Below, piece by piece: positions 33,649 through 42,649 of a stretch of DNA of 64,000 bases (its first letter is position 1; each line of letters opens with the position of its first letter). The stretch is from NCBI RefSeq assembly GCF_007828865.1, contig NZ_VIVK01000001.1, positions 4,402,001 through 4,466,000 of the forward strand, read 5' to 3'. A model generated the notes under the pieces. That model searched no databases and was not told the origin of the DNA. It worked only from the letters and a program-made list of their open reading frames with translations. This DNA is from Kribbella amoyensis. GTDB taxonomy: Bacteria > Actinomycetota > Actinomycetes > Propionibacteriales > Kribbellaceae. The translations under genes and the position numbers were made by a program.

Positions 33649-35642
33649 GATGGCAGCGCCGCACAAGAACGGCGCTAACCGTCCTAGCAATCTCCCTAAT
33701 CCTCACCAGCCAAGCAGCCCTCGCCGCCGACCCCAACACCGAGCCAACCAACCCGACCGGCTTCGCCGATCTGCTCCCGACGCCTGACCTGGTCCACGGG
33801 GACACGAGAACTCTGTTCGAGCAGTACAGCCCAATGGCGTACGGCCTCGATTCGGAGACGAGCCTCCGAGATCCCTTCCAAGGAGTGTTCAACGGCTACG
33901 CGAACATGATGATGCTGTACATCATCGCGATCACTCGCGGAGCCATCGCAGTCGGCTGGTGGTTGTTCTCCTTCACCAACATCCAGTCCCTCACGGACAC
34001 GGCCTCGGCGGCGATCGGGAACGTCAACACTGAACTCGTCGGCTGGCTGTTGCCGTCCGCCCTCGCCTTCGGCGCGATTGCCGCGTACGCGCAGCGTCGC
34101 GCCAATGGCAGCGCCATGGGTCAGCTGGTGTGGGTCTTCGCCGCCGGCCTGATCGCCACGAGCTTCGCGATGGCTCCGGCGACCTGGCTGAACGGCGTCG
34201 ACGGCGCACGCCAGGTTGGCTCGAGTGCCGTGGTGAGCACCTCGACCGAGGTCCTCGGTAGCACCATGAAGCAGCCGATGGAGTTCCCGGAGCCAAGTTT
34301 CGCTGGGACAAAGCAGGACACCTTGCTCCGAAAGTCCGGCGATGCGACTTGGCGTGCGTTTGCGGCCACGCCATGGTGCGTCGCGGAATTCGGCTCGATC
34401 GCCGCGTGCCAGCGCTACGGCAAGGAGATTCTGGATCGTGGTACGGACGGCGATGCCCGGCTGGACTACATCCGCGGGGACATGAGCAAGGCCGAAGGTG
34501 GTGGTAGCGCTGCGACCGTCGAGTGGGCCAAGGGAAAGAGCCCTTTCGGGCGAGTTGGAGTCTTGACCCTCGGTGCGATCGCGGCCACCCTTTTTGCCTT
34601 CCTGGCTGTCTCGTTAGCCTTTACCGCGTTGATGGCATTCGTCGGATGCATGCTCTTGTTGGTCGTGGGAGTTCTCTTTGCTTGCCTTTGGGCAATCCCG
34701 GGCCGGCCAAGACAGTGGGCGATGAACTGGTTCGAGACTCTGCTGGGACTGATCCTGCAGTCCATCCTTGCTCTGCTTGTATTCTCGACCACCTTGGCTC
34801 TGGTCACAGCTGTCTTCGGCTTGACGGACACTCTCGGCTGGCTCCCTGTCAGCGGTCTGGCGATCGCCGTACTGATCGCCGGATTCCGACTCCGACGGAT
34901 GTTCGAGAGCATGGGAACGATGATGCGCCCGGGAATGGGCAGTCTGGTGATGGGAGGACTCGCGCGACGCGGTGCTATGACCGCAGTTCGACGTGTCATG
35001 GGCGCGATGGGCAGCAGGGCTGCGAGCCCGAGCGTCACGGATCGACCGACCGCGCGGAAGTCGACGAACGAGAGCGCAGTCGAGCGGGCGACCGCAGTCC
35101 GCATATTCCGTCAGGCGCCCGCGCCTGGAGCAGGCACGTCGATAGTCTCGCGCCAACGACCGGCTCATGAGCTGGGATCTCCCCAAGAACGGCGGGCCTT
35201 GGACAGTGGGCAGGCGGGAGCGTTCGGAAGTCGCAACGACGCGCAGTCCGGTCGGTTGAAGGATCAGGCTCGTATCCTTCAAGGGAGCGTCGCTTCCTCC
35301 GCCTCTGGCGACACCGACCGCTCGAGCGGCGGACGAAAAGCCATCGCTGTTGGCATTCCGTCCGGGTCGGCACGTACTTCCGCCGCCGCTACGGGCGGCT
35401 CCTCGAGCAAGGGAACAGGAGAGGCGAAGCGGACTCGACGATCCCGCGAATCCCGTACCGCACCAGCGGCACCAAGCCGTTTCGAGCCGAGGTCTCGCGT
35501 GCACACGGCGAGCTTGCGTGATGGACCGCCGAAGCGTAGTCGTGAGCACCGCGGTTCGTCCTCCGGTGGGCCGCGTCGCTTCCGGGACTACTCGAGCGTG
35601 ACCAAGGACGGCGTGACCGTCATGGTGCCGAACCGCAGATGA
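33645..35642 (+). CDS. VirB6-like polytopic membrane protein of the secretion-like block
   Basis: This 665-residue protein begins with a cleavable-type signal (ALTVLAISLILTSQAALA). Membrane helices lie around residues 85-115, 130-150, 160-180, and a dense group at ~305-420. The last ~210 residues are a basic, disordered, Ser/Arg-rich cytosolic tail. This is the layout of the VirB6/TrbL channel component. The gene shows less GC-biased codons than the upstream ATPase and contains a TTA leucine codon at 34614-34616, rare in such genomes. The ATG overlaps the ATPase stop. Confidence 0.75.
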   Translation: MRWQRRTRTALTVLAISLILTSQAALAADPNTEPTNPTGFADLLPTPDLVHGDTRTLFEQYSPMAYGLDSETSLRDPFQGVFNGYANMMMLYIIAITRGAIAVGWWLFSFTNIQSLTDTASAAIGNVNTELVGWLLPSALAFGAIAAYAQRRANGSAMGQLVWVFAAGLIATSFAMAPATWLNGVDGARQVGSSAVVSTSTEVLGSTMKQPMEFPEPSFAGTKQDTLLRKSGDATWRAFAATPWCVAEFGSIAACQRYGKEILDRGTDGDARLDYIRGDMSKAEGGGSAATVEWAKGKSPFGRVGVLTLGAIAATLFAFLAVSLAFTALMAFVGCMLLLVVGVLFACLWAIPGRPRQWAMNWFETLLGLILQSILALLVFSTTLALVTAVFGLTDTLGWLPVSGLAIAVLIAGFRLRRMFESMGTMMRPGMGSLVMGGLARRGAMTAVRRVMGAMGSRAASPSVTDRPTARKSTNESAVERATAVRIFRQAPAPGAGTSIVSRQRPAHELGSPQERRALDSGQAGAFGSRNDAQSGRLKDQARILQGSVASSASGDTDRSSGGRKAIAVGIPSGSARTSAAATGGSSSKGTGEAKRTRRSRESRTAPAAPSRFEPRSRVHTASLRDGPPKRSREHRGSSSGGPRRFRDYSSVTKDGVTVMVPNRR

Positions 35643-35649
35643 GTTTGGG

Positions 35650-36543
35650 ATGAGGAGGCGCGACCGCAAGGAGGAACGGCGCGGCCGGTTCCCGGATGAT
35701 CGGGATGCCGGAGCCCGCGAGAACGGTCGATTGCGTCCGGACGAGCCGGAGTCCTGGCGGGATGTTGTCCGTTCCGATTATGAGTATCCCGAGGAACTGG
35801 ACGAACTGGGTCGCCGCGACAGGCGCCGAGCGAAACGCACCTGGCGTCGCGACGACCATGCTCAGCGAATGGCGTGGCTCCGGCAACAGCGTCAGGCAGA
35901 GCCGACGAGCCCTGTCACCATTGTCGTCGTCGTGATCATCCTTGCGATTGTCGTACTCGGTTTGGGCGGAGGCTTGCCCCGCATCCTCGGGGGAGACGAA
36001 TCGAGCGGGGAACCGATCGGCCTACTAACGCCTACGGCCGGGCCGACGCAGCCTGGTGCCACGGTGACAACAACTGAACAAAGCCCGACCTCCGCGCCGT
36101 CGGCGACGAACTCGACACCACCGATCTTGACCGAGCGACCGCCAGCGGCGTCGGCCGCAGCAACGGACGAGGTGGTGAAGTCCTGGGCTCGAACCTTCTA
36201 CACGCGAGATCCCGCCGCGGAGGCCTATGCCGACCTGGTCGGGAAGACCGCACCCTACGTCACTGACGAGGTTGCGGAGAGCCTGATAGCGGCGGGAGAC
36301 ACGACCTACGAGGCGTTGAAGACCAGCAGTGGCAAGTCTGCGGTGGCCGCAATCACGGTAACCCCACCGAGACCCGAGTCAGCGCCGGTCGACACACCAA
36401 CCAGAATCAGTCGATTGGTGAATATCACGATCGATGTCACCGGCAATGAGCCCAGGCGTATTCAGTTGCCCCTACTGGTTACGCTCGTTCCCGAGGGCTC
36501 GACCTGGGTGATCAGTGACATGAACGGCGGGGCCGGACCATGA
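35650..36543 (+). CDS. Second VirB8-like single-pass protein
   Basis: This 297-residue protein has a highly charged ~85-residue N terminus (MRRRDRKEERRGRF...), one membrane helix (TIVVVVIILAIVVLGLGGG, ~89-107), a Thr/Pro linker, and a C-terminal ~130-residue domain with alternating strands (VAAITVTPP, ISRLVNITIDVTG, STWVISDMNGG) compatible with an NTF2/VirB8 fold. It would be a second extracytoplasmic scaffold. Assignment is by topology and context. Codon use is the lower-GC type that starts at 33645. Confidence 0.65.
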   Translation: MRRRDRKEERRGRFPDDRDAGARENGRLRPDEPESWRDVVRSDYEYPEELDELGRRDRRRAKRTWRRDDHAQRMAWLRQQRQAEPTSPVTIVVVVIILAIVVLGLGGGLPRILGGDESSGEPIGLLTPTAGPTQPGATVTTTEQSPTSAPSATNSTPPILTERPPAASAAATDEVVKSWARTFYTRDPAAEAYADLVGKTAPYVTDEVAESLIAAGDTTYEALKTSSGKSAVAAITVTPPRPESAPVDTPTRISRLVNITIDVTGNEPRRIQLPLLVTLVPEGSTWVISDMNGGAGP

Positions 36544-36562
36544 GCGGGCTGGTGGGCTAACT

Positions 36563-37705
36563 ATGTTCATGGCCGGAGCAACGGACGCCATCCAAGGTGG
36601 AAGCACCCTGATCTACAAGTTCATTGGCGTAGCGGCCTTGGTGGGTCTCCTCGGATTCGTGATGATTGTGCCGTTCGGGGCGGGTGGCAACCATGTCGCT
36701 GCTGCTTGTCCGAGCGGTGATTCTGGGCGCGGAGTTGACCCGCCGGCCAATGCGTCGGTTCTGGCTCGGCAGATCGCGTTCGCGAAGATCATCGACGATG
36801 TTGCCGTTGCCCGTGGGCTCCCGGGCCGGGCAACACTTGTTGCCTTGATGACGGCGTTGCAGGAATCCCAGCTGGAGAACATCGACTACGGCGACCGTGA
36901 CTCGGTCGGGCTCTTCCAGCAGCGTCCTTCAGCCGGTTGGGGAACTGTCGATGACATCCTGGATCCAACCTACGCGAGCGAGGCGTTCTTCGGAGGTGTG
37001 AACCCGCCGAGCCCACCCGGCCTGGTGGACATCGACGGTTGGCCCGCGATGTCTTTCACCGAGGCAGCTCAGGCGGTTCAGGTCTCGGCCTTCCCCAACG
37101 CGTACGCGCGGCATGAACGCAGGGCAAGGCAGATCGCCGCTCAGGCAGGAATCGACCTGGATCGATCGGGCGACCCCTATGCGGGCCGCGCCGGCCCGAA
37201 ACCCGCGGACTCGGCAGTTTCTGCCGATCCTCAGCAGATCGACGAATGCGCGGTCGGTCAGGGACTGATCTCCGGGCGGCCGGTCAACGGCGTTTGGCCG
37301 CCGGAGGATGCGTCTGTGACAGATCCGACCGGCACGGGCGGCATGGTGACGCCCCGGACCGCTCAGTGGGTGGCCCAGGCTCGAAGCACGTTGAGCAATC
37401 CTCCGATGAGCTGCTGGGACGCGCACGTCTGGAATCCGACCAGCGATCATCCGAAGGGCAAGGCATGTGATGTTTTCGTCGGTGGTGATGGACGTCGCTC
37501 TGTCGCAGCCCGGGCCAAGGGCGACGCGATCGCGAACTGGACGATTCAGACCGCAGGCACGACCGGCATCAGGTACTTGATCTGGTACGGCAAGATCTGG
37601 AGTGCTCGCACCGGGCAATGGAAGACCTATAACGGTGGCGGCATCTACGACCCGAACAATGCGACAGGTGGGCACTTCGACCACGTCCACGTGTCACTTT
37701 ACTGA
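36563..37705 (+). CDS. Peptidoglycan hydrolase of the secretion-like block
   Basis: This 380-residue protein has one N-terminal membrane helix (FIGVAALVGLLGFVMIVPF, ~22-40). Domain 1 (~60-200) is lysozyme/transglycosylase-like with LMTALQESQLENIDYGDRDS, then VGLFQQRPSAGWG. Domain 2 (~260-380) has the metal-site pattern HPKGKACDVF and HFDHVHVSL, as in VanY/DD-peptidase-like enzymes. It probably opens the cell wall locally for a type IV channel, equivalent to VirB1 or the NlpC/P60 partners of other Gram-positive systems. The coding sequence lies 19 bases after the preceding gene. Confidence 0.82.
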   Translation: MFMAGATDAIQGGSTLIYKFIGVAALVGLLGFVMIVPFGAGGNHVAAACPSGDSGRGVDPPANASVLARQIAFAKIIDDVAVARGLPGRATLVALMTALQESQLENIDYGDRDSVGLFQQRPSAGWGTVDDILDPTYASEAFFGGVNPPSPPGLVDIDGWPAMSFTEAAQAVQVSAFPNAYARHERRARQIAAQAGIDLDRSGDPYAGRAGPKPADSAVSADPQQIDECAVGQGLISGRPVNGVWPPEDASVTDPTGTGGMVTPRTAQWVAQARSTLSNPPMSCWDAHVWNPTSDHPKGKACDVFVGGDGRRSVAARAKGDAIANWTIQTAGTTGIRYLIWYGKIWSARTGQWKTYNGGGIYDPNNATGGHFDHVHVSLY

Positions 37706-37720
37706 TGGTTGAGGCTTTGC

Positions 37721-38743
37721 ATGAGTGGTGTTGATGGAGCGCCGAATCAGCCGGAACGGCGTCCGCACGAGCCGGGCGACGACAGGCCCCAGGAGTATCG
37801 ACCGCCCCACACCCCACAGCAGCCGGACTCGGCCCCCTATCCGGAGGCCAAGCCTGGCGCGCCCGGTGGTGGTGGACTCCTGGCATCGGAGATTGCCAAC
37901 GCACTTGCCTGGACCGCGACGAGCTTCTTGATCATCTACTGGTTCACGCAGTTGTTCGGCGCCGAGGGGTCGACATGGATCTTCATCCTGCTGTGGCTGG
38001 CGTCGGGGGCGGCCCTTGTTTGGCCCAATGCGGAAGTCCTGGCCGGCCGTTATCTGCTTGGGCTACGGCAACCCACGATGGTCGAATCACAACGTCTGAC
38101 GCCGAGTTGGTACGCGCTGGCCGGGCGAGCCGGCATCGACCCCAGGAGTCGACTCCTCTGGATCCAGAACTCGGAGAGTGCGACAGCTGCCGCAATGGGC
38201 GGACGACCCGTCGGCATCACTGGTTGGGCCATGTACACGTTGCCGCCGGGCCATCTCGAGGCGGTCATGGCATTCAGTCTCGCAAGCAGTCTTCGCGGTC
38301 ACACCTGGCTCAGCAGGTTGGCCATGTGGTATTCCCTGCCCGCGCGTGTGGTCACCTACGGGATCAAGAAGCTGCTCAAATTGAGCCGTACGGTTCCCGC
38401 CGTCGGATGTACCCTCGTCGGGTTCCTTTTGCTCTCTTACATCGGCATCATTCTCTTCGCGCTGGTGTTCTACGACAGTCTCTCCGTGCCTTTGCAGTTC
38501 CTCTCGCCCCTGGTGCTGCCACTGGTTTTTGCCATGCTCTCCCACTGGAACGAGCGGATGGCCGATCGCGCGGTGGCAGACCTTGGCTATGGGCGACAGT
38601 TGCTCGAGGTCTTTTACGGATGGCAAGCCCAGCATCAGGAGACGTCACGGCGACTCGGCCTGGCACAGCCTGAGTGGCTGGGTGGGCAGTCCTCGGTGAG
38701 CGAGCGGATTCGAGCGTTGGAGACCTACGCTCAGCGGTTCTAA
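37721..38743 (+). CDS. M48/HtpX-like membrane protein with destroyed zinc motif
   Basis: This 340-residue protein has a Pro-rich N terminus of ~50 residues, two helices (~57-75 and ~84-100), an M48-like domain, and a second helix pair (~225-275). In M48 peptidases the motif is HExxH; here the matching position reads FSLAS (F185-S189) inside LEAVMAFSLASSLRG. The later NERMADRAVADLGYG, equivalent to the third zinc-ligand region, is kept. It is thus a likely pseudo-peptidase, perhaps structural or regulatory. It closes the secretion-like block. The ATG at 37721 follows GAGG. Confidence 0.75.
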   Translation: MSGVDGAPNQPERRPHEPGDDRPQEYRPPHTPQQPDSAPYPEAKPGAPGGGGLLASEIANALAWTATSFLIIYWFTQLFGAEGSTWIFILLWLASGAALVWPNAEVLAGRYLLGLRQPTMVESQRLTPSWYALAGRAGIDPRSRLLWIQNSESATAAAMGGRPVGITGWAMYTLPPGHLEAVMAFSLASSLRGHTWLSRLAMWYSLPARVVTYGIKKLLKLSRTVPAVGCTLVGFLLLSYIGIILFALVFYDSLSVPLQFLSPLVLPLVFAMLSHWNERMADRAVADLGYGRQLLEVFYGWQAQHQETSRRLGLAQPEWLGGQSSVSERIRALETYAQRF

Positions 38744-38761
38744 TCAGGCGAGTTCGTGCGC

Positions 38762-39913
38762 TCAGTTGGTGATCCTGATCTCAGCTTGAGCATTTGAGGC
38801 CGCGAAGGTCAGCAATTCACCGGCTTCGGCTTCGATTTCCTGGTGGGCCTTCTTGGTGAGTTTGACGATTGGTTCGATCTCTAGGACTGCGGTCTTCTTG
38901 GTTTTGCGGTCCAGGCGCCAGAGGGCTACTGCAGTGCCTTCGTGGAGGATTGAGCCTCGGGTGAGGACTTCTTGGAGGGTTAGGCGGGCTCGGGTTTCGG
39001 TTTCGATCCAGCGGGTTCTGTCGGCGTGGGAGAGGAGGAGGTTGTCGTACTCGGGGAGGAAGCGGGTGGGGACTTCCAGGTCTTCTTCGGGGAGGGTGAT
39101 GGTGGCCAGGTCGTAGAGGGTGCGGCCGGATTCGGCGTCGGTGTAGATCTGGAGGTCGGGGGTAAGGCGGTCCACGACTTCGGTGAGGCGGGTCAGGCCT
39201 GACCAGGTTTGGATGTCCTGGACCGAGGCGGGGCCGAAGGCGGCGAGGTAGCGGAGGATCACCTGGTCGACCGAGGGGTTGGGGTCGATCGGCCGGCCGA
39301 GCCAGAGGTCGGCGGTGGAGAGGGTGGGGTTGCCGCCTTTGCCCCAGATGCCGCGGGGCGGGATCTGGATCGTGGGGAGGAGGCAGCGCACCGCGTGGGC
39401 CAGAGCGGCCGGTTCGCGGTCGGGGAAGCGGGGGGCCAGGGCTTCGCGGAGTTGGGTGGCGGTTTTGGGGCCGGCGGTGAGTTCCTCGAGGCCGGCGGCG
39501 AGGACGGCGTCCATGTCGAGGCCTTCGAGGCGGTGCCGGCCGTAGGTCTGGTTCTGGTAGATCTCGCGGTCCAGGCGGGGCTGGATGAGCGGGCGGATGG
39601 CGAGGAAGTCGCGGCTCGACATCAGGTGGATGGTGGCGCGCATCGCGGAGCCGCGGACGGCCTCGCGGTTCTCCAGCAGGGTGGCGAGTTCGGTGGGGTC
39701 GAAGTCGCGGAGGCGGGACCACAGGCCGACGTACGGGGCGAGGGGTGCCTGGGCCTGCATACCGACCAGGTGCTCGATCGCTTCGAGGGCGGTCGCGTCC
39801 TGGCGTTCGACCAGCCATTGCCGGACCAGGGTGGCGCGGCTCAGCGCGCGCCGGCTCAGCGCACGGGAGCGGACGGTGGTACGGCTGGGCGCGGGACGGC
39901 TCGACTTCGGCAT
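38762..39913 (-). CDS. Winged-helix DNA-binding (HTH_42, YcaQ/AlkZ-like) protein
   Basis: This 383-residue protein belongs to the winged helix DNA-binding superfamily HTH_42. Landmarks are HLVGMQAQAPLAPYVGLWSRL, MRATIHLMSSRDF, the WSGL segment in the middle domain, and PEYDNLLLSHADRTRW in the C-terminal part. Relatives include AlkZ and YcaQ, DNA glycosylases that unhook crosslinked or bulky alkylated bases. Whether this member is catalytic is not clear; the QxQ/QxD catalytic pattern appears as QAQ. The ATG at 39913 has GAGAGG upstream; the frame is open 45 codons further but without a start signal. It is convergent with the secretion-like block. Confidence 0.82.
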   Translation of the reverse strand: MPKSSRPAPSRTTVRSRALSRRALSRATLVRQWLVERQDATALEAIEHLVGMQAQAPLAPYVGLWSRLRDFDPTELATLLENREAVRGSAMRATIHLMSSRDFLAIRPLIQPRLDREIYQNQTYGRHRLEGLDMDAVLAAGLEELTAGPKTATQLREALAPRFPDREPAALAHAVRCLLPTIQIPPRGIWGKGGNPTLSTADLWLGRPIDPNPSVDQVILRYLAAFGPASVQDIQTWSGLTRLTEVVDRLTPDLQIYTDAESGRTLYDLATITLPEEDLEVPTRFLPEYDNLLLSHADRTRWIETETRARLTLQEVLTRGSILHEGTAVALWRLDRKTKKTAVLEIEPIVKLTKKAHQEIEAEAGELLTFAASNAQAEIRITN

Positions 39914-40118
39914 GGCTGATCCTCTCTCACGGACGAGGACAACGGTAGGACGAGAAGCGGCCAGCTCTTGTCCGCTTCGGCGACCTTCGAACCAAGAGAT
40001 GTTTTCCCTTGCCCGTGGGGATTCACCGGCGGAAGTGCTTCCCAGCAAGGTCGGCGGCGAACTAATCTCGCGACGGATCGTAGTCGTACCACCACGTTCG
40101 TCTACCTAGGGAGGGACC

Positions 40119-41612
40119 ATGACGAAGCGCGTGGATCGCCGCAAGGCGGTCGCCGCCGTCACCGCGGGGCTCGTCGCCGTCACGTTGGGGATCTCGTACA
40201 CCAGCGTCGCGGGGGCGGCGCCGGCCAGCAGTACCGCGGTCGCGGCCGACGCCGTACCGGCGAACCTCAAGCTGATCCGGACGAAGAGCTCGCTACTTGG
40301 CAAGCATTACTGGTACCAGCAGACCTTCAAGGGCCTGCCCGTCGTCAACGGGTACTACGCCAAGCACGTCGACAAGGCAGGCCAGGTACTCCAGGTCGCC
40401 GACGGCCGGGACGCCGTACCGGCGGACCTCGACGTCAGCGCGAAGGTGCCGTCGGCAACGGCGACCAAGTCGGCCAACGACACCGTCAGCGCCCGCGCTG
40501 CGCGGACCCGGATCGCGGGGCCGAACAAGAACGTCACCCCGGCTCCGACGGCCACCAGCGGCGCGGCCCAGCTCGCCGTCGTCGGTGGGCCGAACGCCCG
40601 GCTGGTCTGGAACGTCACCTCGCGGTCGGCCGAGGGGGTCACCCGCTCGCTGGTCGACGCCAAGAGCGGGTCCGTGGTCGAGTCGAAGGTGATCAGCGAC
40701 AACGTCGACGGCCGCGGCTCGGTGTTCGACCCGAACCCGGTGGTCAGCGAGAAGAACGAGGACCTGACCGACCAGAACGACAAGAACTCCGATGCGTTGT
40801 TCCTGGCCCAGAAGAACGTGATCCTGCGCAACCTGGACGGCAGCGGCAAGCTCAACGGCAGCTACGTCAACATCAAGGACGCGAAGGGCGGCCTGGCGCA
40901 GAGCAAGACGAACACGTTCGTCTACCAGCGGCAGAACGACAAGTTCGAGCAGGTGATGGCGTACTACCAGGTCAACCAGACCCAGGAGTACATCCACCAG
41001 CTCGGCTTCACCGAGGTGAACAACGAGTCGCAGGACTTCTCGATCAACACCTTCGCCGGCGACAACTCGTTCTACGACCCGTCGATCGACCTGATCACGA
41101 TGGGCGAGGGCGGGGTCGACGACGCCGAGGACGCCGAGGTGATCTGGCACGAGTACGGTCACGCGATCCAGGACGACGTGGTACCCGGCTTCGGTGAATC
41201 CCTGCAGGCCGGCTCGATCGGTGAGGGCTTCGGCGACTACTGGGCCGTGACGATGTCGATCCCGGTCAGCAAGGGGTACGACCTGCCCTGCGTGATGGAC
41301 TGGGACGCCACCTCGTACACCGAGGGCCCGAAGCACTGCCTGCGCCGGACCGACACCGGCAAGACCACGGACGACATCGTCGGCCAGGTGCACGCCGACG
41401 GTGAGATCTGGTCGAACGCGCTGTGGGACATCCACCAGGCGCTCGGCCGGAACAAGGCGAACAAGGTGATCCTGCAGGGCACGTTCTTCTACGCGCCGGA
41501 CACCTCGTTCGCCGACGCGGCCCGGGTCACCGTCCAGGCCGCCCGGCTGCTGTACGGCAAGCCGACCGCCGACCAGGTGACGCAGGCGTTCAAGGCCCGC
41601 AAGATCCTGTAA
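40119..41612 (+). CDS. Secreted M4/M36-type zinc metallopeptidase
   Basis: This 497-residue preproenzyme has a signal peptide (VAAVTAGLVAVTLGISYTSVAGA, cleavage near 33), an FTP-type propeptide (~45-110, with YWYQQTFKGLPVVNGYYAKH), a PepSY-like region, and a catalytic domain with HEYGH (H344, E345, H348) and the third ligand in GEGFGDYWA. This is the thermolysin/fungalysin-like gluzincin pattern for extracellular protein digestion. The ATG follows GGGAGGG. The preceding 205 bases (39914-40118) contain a small hairpin (GAAGCGG/CCGCTTC at 39954-39978) but no clear promoter. Confidence 0.9.
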   Translation: MTKRVDRRKAVAAVTAGLVAVTLGISYTSVAGAAPASSTAVAADAVPANLKLIRTKSSLLGKHYWYQQTFKGLPVVNGYYAKHVDKAGQVLQVADGRDAVPADLDVSAKVPSATATKSANDTVSARAARTRIAGPNKNVTPAPTATSGAAQLAVVGGPNARLVWNVTSRSAEGVTRSLVDAKSGSVVESKVISDNVDGRGSVFDPNPVVSEKNEDLTDQNDKNSDALFLAQKNVILRNLDGSGKLNGSYVNIKDAKGGLAQSKTNTFVYQRQNDKFEQVMAYYQVNQTQEYIHQLGFTEVNNESQDFSINTFAGDNSFYDPSIDLITMGEGGVDDAEDAEVIWHEYGHAIQDDVVPGFGESLQAGSIGEGFGDYWAVTMSIPVSKGYDLPCVMDWDATSYTEGPKHCLRRTDTGKTTDDIVGQVHADGEIWSNALWDIHQALGRNKANKVILQGTFFYAPDTSFADAARVTVQAARLLYGKPTADQVTQAFKARKIL

Positions 41613-41651
41613 CCACGGTTCGGGTCATGCGTCCACGGCTACTGTGGGCGC

Positions 41652-42572
41652 ATGACCTGGAGCACAGTGGACATCCCCACCCTCACCGGACGCCGGGCCC
41701 TCGTCACCGGGGCGACCAGCGGCCTCGGCTACGAGACGGCGGCCGAGCTGCTCAGGCACGACGCCACGGTGCTCCTCGCCGCGCGGAACGCGGACAAGGC
41801 GGCCGCGACCGCCGACCGGCTCGCCGCGGTCACCGGACGGCCGAGACCCGAGGTGGTCGCTCTCGACCTGGCCGATCTGGACAGCGTCGAGCGCGCCGCG
41901 AAGACGGTTGCCGAGCATCACGACCAGCTTGATCTGCTAATCAACAACGCGGGTGTGATGGCGCCGCCGCACCTGGCCACCGCCCAGGGGTACGAGCTGC
42001 AGATCGGGACCAACCACCTGGGCCACTTCGCCCTCACGGCCAGGTTGCTGCCGCTGCTCCAGGCGGCCGGCGAACCGCGGGTCGTCACGGTCAGCTCGTT
42101 CATGCACAAGACGGTGCGCGGGATCAGCCAGGGCGACTTCCGGGCCGCGAGCGGCTATCGGAAGTGGGACTCGTACGGCAAGTCGAAGCTCGCGAACGTG
42201 CTCTTCACGCTCGAGCTCGACCGCCGCGCCCGGGCCGCCGGTTCGCACCTGCTCAGCCTCGCCGCCCACCCCGGGTACGCGTCCACCCATCTGCAGACGG
42301 CCGGTCCCGTGCTGGCCGGGAACGCGCTGGAGGCGCGGGTGATCGGTGGCTTCACCAAGCTCGTTGCCCAGTCTGCCGCGGCCGGCGCCTGGCCGAGTCT
42401 GTACGCGGCCACGGCGCCCGAGGTCCGCCCTGGCGCCTTCTACGGGCCGAGCTTCTTCGAGTACCGCGGCGCGCCGAAGGAAGTCACCCCGACCCGGACC
42501 GCCCGTGACCCCGAACTGGCCCGGCGGCTCTGGGAGTGGACCGTCGAGGCCACCGGCGTCGACGCCTTCTGA
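41652..42572 (+). CDS. Short-chain dehydrogenase/reductase (retinol-dehydrogenase-like)
   Basis: This 306-residue classical/extended SDR has the NAD(P)-binding motif TGATSGLG (residues ~19-26), NNAG in LLINNAGVM, the catalytic Ser in VTVSSF, and Tyr-Lys in YGKSKLAN. The pattern is that of WWOX/retinol-dehydrogenase-like bacterial oxidoreductases with unknown small-molecule substrates. The ATG at 41652 lies 39 bases after the M4 peptidase stop. It is likely its own small unit; a promoter for the next operon lies just after its stop. Confidence 0.88.
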   Translation: MTWSTVDIPTLTGRRALVTGATSGLGYETAAELLRHDATVLLAARNADKAAATADRLAAVTGRPRPEVVALDLADLDSVERAAKTVAEHHDQLDLLINNAGVMAPPHLATAQGYELQIGTNHLGHFALTARLLPLLQAAGEPRVVTVSSFMHKTVRGISQGDFRAASGYRKWDSYGKSKLANVLFTLELDRRARAAGSHLLSLAAHPGYASTHLQTAGPVLAGNALEARVIGGFTKLVAQSAAAGAWPSLYAATAPEVRPGAFYGPSFFEYRGAPKEVTPTRTARDPELARRLWEWTVEATGVDAF

Positions 42573-42589
42573 CGCACCGTACTCCACTA

Positions 42590-42618
42590 GTGACACCGGG
42601 CAGCTTCGTGGTTACTGT
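42590..42618 (+). promoter_or_regulatory. Promoter of the CocE-like / lactonase operon
   Basis: GTGACA (42590-42595), a 17-base spacer and TACTGT (42613-42618) match the sigma-70 consensus well. The predicted start is near 42626. A hairpin (GCTTCG/CGAAGC, 42603-42635, with TTACT/AGTAA inside) overlaps the -10, so binding of a regulator is possible. Confidence 0.6.
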
Positions 42619-42649
42619 GCAGTAATCGCCGAAGCCCCGGAGGTTCACC

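Noticed and set aside
28351..38743. Integrative conjugative element
   Set aside because: No integrase, relaxase, coupling ATPase, tRNA target or flanking direct repeats are visible in the window.
39954..39978. Hairpin GAAGCGG/CCGCTTC upstream of the M4 peptidase as terminator
   Set aside because: It lies upstream of both divergent starts, so no transcript ends there; it may be chance or regulatory.
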